64,000 bases of DNA, taken from the NCBI RefSeq assembly GCF_018687715.1, contig NC_056760.1, positions 38,268,001-38,332,000 on the forward strand, in the 5' to 3' direction. The stretch comes from Carya illinoinensis. Taxonomy: Eukaryota; Streptophyta; Magnoliopsida; Fagales; Juglandaceae. The notes beneath the pieces are model-generated. The model was not told where the DNA came from. It saw only the letters and a list, made by a program, of their open reading frames with translations, and did no database searches. Shown piece after piece: positions 36,001-46,025 of the stretch; the first letter of the stretch is position 1; each line of letters starts with the position of its first letter. A program made the translations under genes and the position numbers.

Positions 36001-37949
36001 ACTGGGGCAGGGCCCCATACATCTGAGTAGATAAGTTGGAGAGGCTTGGTGGAGTGTTGATGAGAGGCTTGAAAAGGCAACTGGAAGCTCTTGGCTTGAC
36101 AGCACGCTGGACAGATTGATGGAGGATTACGAATGGAGACAGGAAGAGAATATTTGGAGATGACACGTTGAACAATATGGAGGGAAGGATGCCCGAGTCG
36201 AGAGTGCCACTGAGAAGAAGTGGTGCGCTCACCAACCAGAGCTTGAGGACAGACAGGTGCTGGAAAGGTGTAGAGGCCGTCACGCACGGGGCCACGAAGG
36301 AGTGGTGTTCCCGTCTTGGAATCCTTCACAATGAAACAAGAATTGTGAAACTCAAAGAAAACTAGATTGTTATGACAAAATTGGCGAACAGAAACTAAAT
36401 TTTTTGTTATATCCGGAACATGCAAAAGCTGTTTGAGAGAAAAAGAACAAGAGGAAGTTTTAAAGACAGAGTCACCAATATTTGAAATTGGTAGCGCAGT
36501 GCCGTCGCCAACACGAATTTGATCTGCACCAGTGTAAGCTGCTGAGTTGAGATTGAGGTGGGTAAGATCAGAGGTGAGGTGATTTGTGGCAGCGGTATCG
36601 GGGTACCAGGTCTGATCGGGAGTGGAGGCGGAAGAAGTGTAGTTTGCCGTGAGAGAACGAGGTGGGTCACTCTGGTAGGAATGATCAAATTGGTGATAAC
36701 ACTTCATGACAACATGCTCAATTTTGCCACACAATTGACAGGTGGGTCTCGAATGAGGAAGTGGAGAGAAATTTGGAGGAGAAAAATGAGGAGTGAAACT
36801 GGGAGTGGAGGAAGGAGTGTTGCGACCCCTACCACGACCCCGAGAGTGTCCTCGGAAATTTCCTCGAATGGTGCTACGACCAGGGGAAGCCGATGTGAAG
36901 TGTGCTGAGAGGTCTATAGAGTGAGGCAGATGAGAAGAGTGTGCTAGACGACTCTCATGAGTGAGTAAAAGACCATAGAGTTCTTTAGGAGACAATGGTT
37001 CAATACGAGCAGTGACTGTGGTGACAAAGGCATCGTAATCACTGCTTAGTCCCGCAAGGAGGTAGGAAACAAATTCGGCAGGGGAGAGAATAATTCCTGC
37101 TGCACACATGGTATCGGAGAGGTGTTTAACCTTCCGAAAATATTCAGAAATAGAGGAGGACCCTTTGGAGAGTGTGGCAAGTTGATACCGAAGCTGAATG
37201 ATTCAGGATTGGGATTGGGAAGCAAAGAGTTTGTCTAGAGCAGACCATACTTGTCTGGATGTGGAATAGCCAACAACTTGTGCTATGAGATTATCGGATA
37301 GAGTGGAGATAAGAGCACTCAAAATGATTTGATCGGTTTGGGTCCAGTTTAGAAAATCAGGATTAGGTGTGAATGCATCGGAGAGGAGAGGAGGAGGAGG
37401 TGCAGTCGATCCATCGACAAAGTGGAATAATCTCTGGCCTTTCAGATATGGGATCATCTGAGCTCGCCAGAGAAGAAAATTGTCATTGTTTAGTTTAACA
37501 GAGACAAGATGATTGAGATGGGGAAGAACGGGGGAGGAGGAAGCAGAATCTGAATTTTTTTTCAGAGTTGCTTCTTCCACCATTTTTGGGGACGTTGGTC
37601 TATAATGGCTCTGATGCCATGTAAAAGATAAAGTCTGAATAATATTTCCTTCATGATTTCAATGTTTGTACAGATGCTTATTTATAGAGAGAATCGAATT
37701 GCCAAGAACATTCTGGCATTCTCACAGGCACGTGGTGTGCCGTATGCTTAGTGCTAGCTGTGTGAAGCTGTTGTAACCGAAAAGAATGCCTTAGTACAAA
37801 ACAGAATTACAAGAATAATCCAGTAATACAATTAAACATTTTTGGACAATTTCTGTTGCTGAGATGGCTCTGCATCTTCATGTGCAACTGACTTGGAGCT
37901 AGATGATTGTATATCTGAGTTGGAAGCCGATGTGGAATGTCTGTTAATA
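33010..37949 (-). mobile_element. Young Ty1/copia retrotransposon, minus strand
   Basis: The LTRs 33010-33339 and 37620-37949 (330 bases each) differ at only two positions that I can find (33065-type G/T and a G/A near 33277). They are flanked by target duplication CTTAG (33005-33009 and 37950-37954). A tRNA-iMet primer-binding site (TGGCATCAGAGC on the minus strand) is at 37608-37619 and a purine tract adjoins the 3' LTR at about 33340-33352. On the coding strand the LTR begins TATTAACA and ends TTTACA. Domain order gag-PR-INT-RT-RH is copia, and the short LTR and single long frame suit the Ale/Retrofit type. It sits tail-to-tail with ALG10. Confidence 0.95.
33222..37583 (-). pseudogene. Copia gag-pol polyprotein frame with two in-frame stops
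   Basis: One continuous reading frame of 1454 codons runs from ATG 37583 to 33222 and is broken only by TGA at 37203-37205 and TAG at 34929-34931. Gag has NDNFLLWRAQMIPYL and a zinc knuckle CQLC...HVVMKC (about residue 290). Protease has WYPDTAATNHLT. Integrase has HSRLGHPS...CPACCQAK, then YSDVWGP, SLQSDWGEEY and GTVERKHRH. RT has [14 protein letters not shown] and catalytic YVDD at 34287-34298. RNase H has [16 protein letters not shown] and [12 protein letters not shown]. The C-terminus reads into the 3' LTR. With only two nonsense changes and near-identical LTRs, it has probably lost autonomous activity very recently. Confidence 0.93.
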
Positions 37950-38003
37950 CTTAGTATGTGACATGGCAATATTATTCACATTGATTCAAGCCGTGTGGGT
38001 GAT

Positions 38004-38057
38004 GACATGTATTTTGACTCTACTGGTGCCGACATGTATTTTGGCTCTACTGGTGCC
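38004..38057. repeat. 27-bp direct duplication
   Basis: GACATGTATTTTG(A/G)CTCTAC...GGTGCC occurs twice in tandem at 38004 and 38031. Confidence 0.9.
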
Positions 38058-38286
38058 AACATGACGCTGTTAGGATTATGCATATTAAATGTACGAAAGG
38101 ACTAGTTTCAATTTATTTTTTTCAAAAGTAATAATTGAAAAACCCCGAGGATTCTGAAATTGAATGATTCTTGAAACCAGTGTATTTCTTCTTCTGCTTG
38201 TAAATGTAGAGAATAAATAATCCTTCACATCATTGACATAATAGAATTTAATTTACAAACTTGTATTCAAATCAAGTAAAACTGTG

Positions 38287-40052
38287 TTAAAAGCTGTGAT
38301 TCAAGCTATTCCTAGCTATCATATGAGTGTTTTCAAGTTGTCAGGGAGTCTGTGTAAGGAAATATTTGAGATGATGGCAAGCTTTTGGTAGGGCTTTAAA
38401 GCGAATGATAGAAGAATCCAATGGTGCAGCTGGGAAAAAATGGGCAAGGCCAAGGCAGAGGGTGGTTTCGACTTTAGGAACCTGGAGAGCTTTAATAAGG
38501 CCTTATTGGCAAAATAGTGTTGGAGGATTCTGACCATACCTCCTTCTTCATTGTCAGCTTGCATCTTAAAAAAGAAATATTTTATGCAAGGAACTTGCTG
38601 CAAGCTAAGTTAGGCAGGACCTTCTTTAATTTGGAGGAGTCTGTGGGGGGCGATTGACCTTCTTAAATAAGGACTAAGGTGGAGAGTGGGTGATGGGAGG
38701 GACATCAACATATGGGGTGATAAGTGGATCCCTAGGCCTTTAACTTACTGCTTACAATCTCCAGTGAAGAATTTGACAATAACTCTAAGGTGGTTGAGTT
38801 TATAGATGCTGAGAGGGGACTTCGGAAGGTAGAGGTGATAAAAGAGACTTTAAATGCAGAAGAAGTTGAGTTGGTTTGTAATATTCCAATAAGCCTTTTG
38901 GGTCAAAGGGACAAGTTCATATGGGGGCATACAAAAAATGGTGTTTTCAATGTGAAGAGTGCTTATCATTTGGAGATGGAGAGGAAAGGAAGGGGAAAAG
39001 GGGAGTCTTCATATAGATCTGGGTGGAGGGATGGGTGGAAGTCAATTTGGAATCTCAATCTACAGGGGGTGGTTAAGTCCTTTTTGTGGAGGCACTAAAC
39101 AATAGTATCCCTACAAGAGAGAATCTAAGAAAGAGAAGAATTATTGAAGATCATTCTTGTCCTATTTGTAAAAGAGAAGTAGAGACTCTGTGCCATGTGT
39201 TGTGGAAGTGCCCTGCTACCTTAGATGTATGATCTGAATTCGGGAGTCCAGTGCAGAAATGGTGCAGCTCAGCTGAGGATCTAAAGGAGGTGTGGGAACT
39301 GTTGTTTCAGTAACTAAATCAGGATGAGCTGGAATTGATGGCTCTTATCATGAGGAGTCTATGGCACAGGTGAAACAAGTTCATTTTTGAGGGAGTATTT
39401 TCTAGCCCAAAAGAGGTGGTATGCAAGCTAAAGCTACCTTGACGGACGTGCAGACAGCACTTAATAGTCGACTGGAGAGTTTAACAGCAGTTACTTCTAA
39501 AGAGAGATTTACAAGATAGTAGCCTCCTACGGGTAATGTAGTTAAGGTGAATTTGGACGTAACTTTGATCCAAAATTAAAGAGGATGGGGGTGAGGATCA
39601 TAGTGAGGGATATGAAGGGGGAAGTCTAGTTATCTTTGTGCTCAAGCCGTGGAGGGGTAGCTCGGCCTGTGATTGTAGAAACAATAGCCCTATGGAGAGC
39701 AATGCAGCTATGTGTTGAACTGAATATAGGGGAGGCTATCTTTGAAGGGGATGCTCTAGAGGTGGTAAGGGCTGCAAGCAATAAAGAGAAATGCTGGAGC
39801 TGGTATGGTCATTTAATCGATGATGTAAAGGAGACTATGTATAGCAAGCAGGGATGGTTGATTCAATACATAAATAGGAAGGGAAATAGTGCAGCCCATT
39901 GTTTGTCAAAACTAGGCATGTCTAGTGAAATAGAAAAAGTTTGGATGGAAGATTCTCCAAGAGAAGTGTATAGCATAGTCATGCACGATAGAAGTTGTAT
40001 AGACAAAAATATTTGCTAAGAAATGAAATTACAGGTTTATTTCAAAAAAAAA
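38287..40052 (+). mobile_element. 5'-truncated LINE with RNase H domain
   Basis: RT C-terminal blocks appear first (AVIQAIPSYHMSVFKL, then SFNKALLAK, then WRVGDGRDINIWGDKW). A zf-RVT region follows (SYRSGWRDGWKSIWNLNLQG, then CPICKREVETLCHVLWKCP at about 39155-39215). The RNase H domain (39490-40019) has an ETIALWRAMQLC block and ends with INRKGNSAAHCLSKLG. An A-tract at 40044-40055 marks the 3' tail. An imperfect repeat (AAATCAAG..A.ACTGT) before 38287 and after the tail is a candidate target-site duplication. Stops occur in every domain except the last 128 codons of RNase H. Endonuclease and most of RT are missing. Confidence 0.85.
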
Positions 40053-40059
40053 AAATCAA

Positions 40060-40279
40060 GGTAGACTGTATTCTTCACGCTGGATTGCAAGTAAAAGATA
40101 TCAATAAAGCAATGTTATCTTGGGATTTGTCATCCCTGTCACAAGCTACTAATGTGAGATGTTTTGACTAGCTTCATGTGTCTACTACTAAATTGATAAC
40201 CATTTAAAATATATCACATCAATACGTGTGACTGAGGATGACACATTAATCTAAAATGGAAAACATAGTTTCTCAATCT
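40060..40279 (-). other. Probable 3' UTR of PP2C gene
   Basis: Non-coding stretch between the LINE tail and the PP2C stop codon. The LINE insertion ends about 230 bases from the stop, so it lies close to the transcript end. Confidence 0.4.
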
Positions 40280-42901
40280 TTAAATATATGAGCGCCATAT
40301 CCGTCCTTCCAAAGAAATGACAATGACGGAAACATCATCATGATATCGGCGGCGCTCCCCTTGTGGAATATCAAGTAACTCATCCAACTCCATACCTGCA
40401 ATGCAATTACCTCGAGCTGAGCTCAATGTTTTTTTCGAACATAAACGATATTAAGCTTCATTCTAAATCTTGTCATTTTTAGTCACACTTATTGATTTGA
40501 CATATTCTTAATGGTTTTGTACGTGTATCAACCACTAGCTAAAATAATAACTATTTAACATTGACACAACAATAAGCATAATTAAAGTTTAGGATGAACA
40601 TCAAAGACTAAATTACCATGTTTTTCAGCTGCTTGAAACAATACTTGTTGGATGAGATGTTGTGCGGGATCTCCATTAGGATACATGTTGATGAAGTATT
40701 CAACTTGAGAGACAGCTTCTTCGTTGCTTAAGTACTGATAAAGCCCATCGGAGGACAATATCAAGAATCTGTCCCTTGGGCCAAGCCTGTAGTGGTAGAG
40801 CGAAGGTAAGCATGTGATGTAAGGGGATGTCCCAACATACTCGATTCTAAACTTCTCCAAAAGTGCATCATTCCACTTAGGCTGCAAAGGAAAGAATTTT
40901 CAGTTTCTTATCAAAACAGTACCCTTGGGTAACCAGCCATTCGAAGAACAAAGCCAATAAATAGATAAATAAATCCTATTAAAAAACCAATGTGTAAACC
41001 TCTTAGATCAACTAATATTAGATATAATCGTAAAGTAAACAATTTCAGCACAATTTTTTTGAAAAAAGTGGAGCTCATTATAAGAAAAAAAATTGGGTCT
41101 TTTCATGTGGCTTCCAACTGTCTCCACACACCTTAGAAATACAAATCATTTTCCTATATTTACATGCTTCTTATAGGTACCTGTTTGAGAAATCCAACCC
41201 CAAAAGCCCGAGTGACCTTCAAATAACCTTTCACTCGATCATTCTCAATTGCAGAAGCATCATCAGGATGGTCAGTTCTAATTCTCTGGACTTCCTGAAA
41301 TCCATAAAGGCCTTAGTCTCATCTTATCAAAGAACATAATTTCTGAATAACAAAATTACCTCTTCCACATATGTGCTGTGATCAGTAGTGAGTTGGAGGG
41401 GAATTAAATTGGGTAATCCTCCCCATCCAAAGCCATGATCAACCAAGTTGTGATTTCTTGAAGTGTCCTCTCTAATCTGTTTGAAGTCCAGGTGCATTTT
41501 CCTTGGCCCAAGATCATCACGTTCGGCCTCCTGAGCTAACACTGCACGACTATCCCCCACATTCATCAAGTAAACATCTTCATTCTTCATCAACATCACC
41601 AGAACGCATGATCCTATTAGAGCTAACTCAGGATTATTCTCCACATTATCATCTGCAATCTCAAAATAAGCATCTTCTGTCTTCCTCAATGCCTCGGACA
41701 TTGCCCTCAACACCTCTGAATGAATATTATCAGATCCCATTGGCCTGTCAGCCTCCAAATGACTCAGCTCATGTCTTGTTAACTTCCTCTCAGGCTCTAC
41801 TGAGATATCACATTCACAACTAGTCCAGCTGCTTTGACTTTTTCCCTTCCATTTCATCCCCAACCCTTCACCCATATACTTGGAATTCTTAACCTGATCA
41901 TTTCTATTTGAATAGGGATCCAAATCCATATCTGCATTTCTTAGCATGTCATTTTCCTCATCTATATTCCTCGTTTGCGTTAGATCATCCTCTACAATTG
42001 AATTTGATAAGATAGATGTGGGCTCAAACTTGGCATTCCAAACTAAATCCTTGAGCTCGTTATGCACAGTCGAATAGAGAACAGAAAGCAAATACTCAGT
42101 CGCATCAGGGCCATTAAACCCATCATAAATCCCCACAAAAACCCAACCATGTTCCTCAGAAATCACCACTTGAACTCGATCCTCCCCTGCCTTCCCCTCC
42201 GCCCACTGAAGTTTCTCTTTCTCCATACAATACTGACTCTCCTGATCATAAGCATCACCACGTCTTGAATACAAATTATCACCACTCCTCACTGTCACAT
42301 TCCCATTCGTTTTCTTCGAATTCGGTTTCTTGACATTATTATCACCTTTAACCAGTACTGCCGCAATGGATTCAATGTGAAATATCAGTTTTCTGAAGAT
42401 ACTATTGAAACGAGGTTTCTCCGACTCGATTCTAGCCTTGTATCTGGGGCCTCCATTTTGTAGCTTGCCGCATACTTCCTCTATCGGGCCCGACACAAAC
42501 TTTGTCGTTGTCGAGTTAGCAGAACCAGCGATGGACCAATATCGAGGGAGTAGTTGGAGAGGACTGGAAGCGAAGGAAGTGGAGCTCGCAAACGAGGAGG
42601 CCCTATCAATGGCGGAGGAGCTGCAAAGGTCTTTTAAAGAGGGGGAAAGAGAAGTGGAGGTGTTGGCGCTGACGGAGGCGCCGGATATCGATCTGAACGT
42701 AGTCGTTGCGAAGGAGCCGTCCACCTCGGAGGTGAAGGAAGAAGAGGATAGCCGGGGTAAGCCAGGTGGCAAGTAGCGGAAGGAATGACCCAAGCCCTCA
42801 TCGAGTTGGTCGGAGAGGATCACTGGGAAGTCATGCTGGCGCCGGGAAATCTCTCCGGCGGCATCGAGGCAATGGCACGCCTTACCGATATTGTTTCCCA
42901 T
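40280..42901 (-). CDS. POLTERGEIST-like protein phosphatase 2C
   Basis: Exons on the minus strand are 42901-41360, 41294-41181, 40881-40617 and 40395-40280, all GT-AG, giving 678 residues. The protein begins [11 protein letters not shown], so Gly2 and the nearby cysteines could be myristoylated and palmitoylated as in the POL/PLL family. An upstream in-frame ATG (42913) would bury this signal, so I chose the second. PP2C metal-binding motifs are [11 protein letters not shown], then [23 protein letters not shown] and a C-terminal [20 protein letters not shown] variable acidic insert lies between the first two motifs. The POL/PLL family acts at the plasma membrane in stem-cell and leaf development signalling. 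Which paralogue this is cannot be decided here. Confidence 0.93.
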
Positions 42902-42913
42902 AGAACTAGGCAA

Positions 42914-44136
42914 TTAAAGACGTAAATGATTCTGTAGTTTTCTTTCTTTATTAATTTGCTTTCTTTTCTGTAGTGTTGTAACAAAGCTCTAGCTAGGTCA
43001 TGGTGTGCTCCGGAGGAAGAGGAACAGAGAAGAATCCGAAGAGAAAGAGACTGAAAGAGATCAAGGAGAAGCTAATGAAGAAGGAGTGGGCTAGCTTTTG
43101 ACTTTGGAGCTTACGTCGGTCTCTCCTCAGTTGCCTTTCTAATTTATATTAGAGTAACGTTAAAAGAGGAGTTGACTTCAACGAAATGAGAGCATGCGGT
43201 TACACAAAAATTATAAAAAACACTATTGTAATAAAATCTCAACAACTTCAAACTCAACGATTGGAAATATTAATAATTAACCAAAAAATCATTATTTTTG
43301 GGTTAAAAAAAACTTTCCATGAATTTACACATTAAAAACAAAGAGCAATGTTACATATAGTTGTGAAATTGCAAACGTCGTGCAATTGCTTTGAAAAAGA
43401 GTGGAGTCCACGATTAAAAAGTTAGTTTTTTTTTTCATGTGGGTCCCATATTAATTTATTTTTTTCAAAGTAACTGAACGCCACTTACACAACCACGAGT
43501 GTAAATATCATTTCTCAAAAATAAAAAAGTCTCCAGTTTATGATTAATTCAGTAATAGAGTAGGTCAGGGTTCTCCTATATACATTATTATTCAAATTTG
43601 AATTTGGAAGAAAAAAAAAATTGATATTTTGAAAGCCCTGCTAGACATAGCATGTAAACCCTACCACAATCTCAATATATATATATATATATATCATGCT
43701 TAGATAGAGCTCACACCTACGTGACTGATCTGGATATTTTTGAAAAACAAGAATGATATCATGCTTAGAGCTTAGCTCCCATGTAATCTTACCAAGTTGA
43801 TTGAGGTTAGATACTTTGGTTAGATACTTTTGGAGAATGGATATGCTACATATCCTCGGAAGTCGAGCTCCCAAATGATCTGACCAATTGGATCGGGGGA
43901 TGATCGGGTTACGTTTTTAAAAGTAAGATTCTACAAAATTATACATTAGAAAAAAACTTACACACAAATATATAAAAAAACTGAAAATAGATTTATAAAA
44001 GACAAATAACATATTAAAGACGTGGACTATTTTTGTCTTTTATACTTATAACTTAAGTTTATGTGAAGATGTACATTTTAATAATTTATATTATATCTTT
44101 TAACATTACTATTCTTTATGTGTGAGTCATAGTACT
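42914..44136. other. PP2C upstream region with one MITE
   Basis: The first 200 bases hold a GA-rich stretch likely to be the PP2C 5' UTR (43005-43085). A short MITE lies at 43346-43516 (ends AATGTTACATATAGTTGTG and GTGTAAATATCATTTCTCA), and a TA microsatellite at 43676-43694. No gene is supported. Confidence 0.5.
43346..43516. mobile_element. Short MITE, family C copy 1
   Basis: Partly self-complementary ends (ATGTTACATATAGTTGTG and CACGAGTGTAAATATCAT). Related copies lie at 51765-51880 and 62373-62545 (inverted). The central part, with GTGGGTCCCATATTAATT, is shared with the family D MITEs. Confidence 0.6.
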
Positions 44137-44760
44137 TGTGAGGGGAACCGGTACCTAGACCCAGCGGCCCAGCCCGGGACTTCTAAGTGACCCAAAACCA
44201 AATTGGTCAAAGGGCAAGTTTGATCCCCTCCCCCAAACGTACCCCTCAGCCTCATGAAAGAGGCCCTCATATTATAGGCCTTGGTCAGTCGGGAAGCCCA
44301 TCACAAACTTGACCCTCCTCAAGGCCACAACAAGGCTTGGGGCCCAACTGGGTTATCCCAATCCAGGAAGGAAGTTAGATCTATCCGAACAAGGGTAGCT
44401 AGAAGCATGTCGTATTTATAACCTGTTCAGTCGTGAGAGGCTTGGGACATGTCACATTTATTACATGATAGAATATACCCGCACGTGACCATGGTATGAC
44501 AAGAAATTACTGGATCAGGGACAAGGCAGGTCTGACCCATACACACTTTGAAGTTCCATGTTTCCCCTCGATCCAGGTCAAGTATAAATAACCTAATATA
44601 TTCCTCGAAAAGAATTGGATACTCTTTGCACACACGAAAATTTTCAATTGACTTAAGTATCGGAGGTCTCATGGGCTCAACCCAAGTCTACTCTTTATTT
44701 GTCTTGCAGGTTCTATGAAGCGGGCCCATGCCACTGCCTAGGTTGCAAAACACGACACCA
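44137..44760. mobile_element. Solo LTR
   Basis: This is a GC-richer block with TGTGAGG at the left and ACGACACCA at the right, flanked by an 8-base direct repeat ATAGTACT (44129-44136 and 44761-44768). Inside are GTATAAATAA (44582) as a TATA box and the GACTTAAGTATCGGAGG motif (about 44651) typical of the R region of plant LTRs. No internal coding is present. The ends are not inverted repeats, so an LTR is more likely than a DNA transposon, although eight bases is longer than the usual five-base duplication. Confidence 0.6.
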
Positions 44761-44768
44761 ATAGTACT

Positions 44769-46025
44769 ACTCCTTAATTAATAAGTGGGCTAAATATTTA
44801 GAAGTTTAATTAAATGGAGGGAGTATAAAATTAGGATTTGAAGGAATTCAAGGGTTGTACTCTAATATAATATAAAATCAATACTTATCATTAAAAATTT
44901 AAATATATAAGAATAAGTAGAGTTTAATTATTATATTATAGTGTCTGATCATTATCCAATTACGTGGACTTTTTGTCGTAAGAATGTAAAACCATTGTCG
45001 TTTGGGATAAAAAACTGCCATTTGGAGGTATTTTCCAAACCTTCTAGAGGAAACTTAAGGCTAGTTTGAAGTTTTGAACCAATCATGTCTTGGCTTTATT
45101 ATTATTATTATTTTTAATTACGTGTGTCGTATTAATTATAAAGGTTTTGTTAGATATAGTTGGTAAATGTAGTTAATGTGCAGCCGGCTATACGGAATGA
45201 ATAAAAAAAAATTAGAAAAAAATTATTTTATATTCAGGGGACCTACATGAATAAAAAAAAAATTATAAAAATAAATTTTTTTTCATGTAGATCTCGTATT
45301 AATTCATTTTTTTATTTACGACTGTACGCCGACTGCAAAAAGTATTTCTTTAATTATAATGTGTGTTCTGTCGGGACTGTGCATCCCTCCTTAGTGTAAC
45401 TAAATGTTATTTATTAAAAAAAAAAAGGACAAATGTCACATCTACTCGTTCGTACAAGTAACCGAGAAAGAGAGGTTAGACAGCACTTAAGTTCGTTGAG
45501 AGTACTGCAACCGTGAACATCCCAACACGTACCACGTTAGAGCCCAAAGCATGCATGCAAAAGCCAACAACTTGGGGAGGGAAGCCATTAGAGCTTTCGA
45601 AAGCTTAGGGGATGGAATGCTCTGATCGATCGCCTCTCTTGTTCTCTCTTCCTCTTTCTGGCAATGGATATGGATATTTACAGAAATCACAAAAAAATAC
45701 AGAAAAAGAAAAGGTCTAAGGCTTGTGAATAAATCCAGCAATATATGCGGCTATATTTCCAGAAAAGTCTGTGGTGCATAATTTCCCTACCTTTTTCTCT
45801 GCAACCAAATATAGAACCTAACATGAAATGCCTAGCTAGCATTCCTAATTCTTATCGATCCCCATTTGTTTCCTACGTAATTTCTTACCAATTTCTTTCG
45901 ATATTAGGTAATACTCAGTCCATTTTGTTTCCGTCATAATCCCATTTTGCAGAATCTAATAATTTTTCATTTGTCGCTCGACCGATCGAGCAGGTTTGAA
46001 AGCTGGTGCATTTGATTTGTTAGAA
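44769..46025 (+). other. Upstream region of the DUF4378 gene with one MITE
   Basis: A palindromic MITE of family D occupies about 45150-45350 (CAGCCGGCTATACGGAATG, then poly-A/T arms and GTACGCCGACTGC). The rest is AT-rich with no gene I can support. The last 500 bases should include the promoter and 5' UTR of the next gene; a CTCTCTTGTTCTCTCTTCC pyrimidine tract lies at about 45634. Confidence 0.4.

Noticed and set aside
34802..36908. Several frames within the minus-strand copia polyprotein in other phases
   Set aside because: Shadows of the gag-pol frame; the real frame continues through two stops.
41503..42776. Plus-strand frames over the PP2C first exon
   Set aside because: Mirror frames of the minus-strand PP2C coding sequence with no independent similarity.
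45487..45741. Minus-strand 84-codon frame with a hydrophobic segment
   Set aside because: It lies in the presumed 5' region of the DUF4378 gene, has no recognised family, and its frame start is not an ATG.
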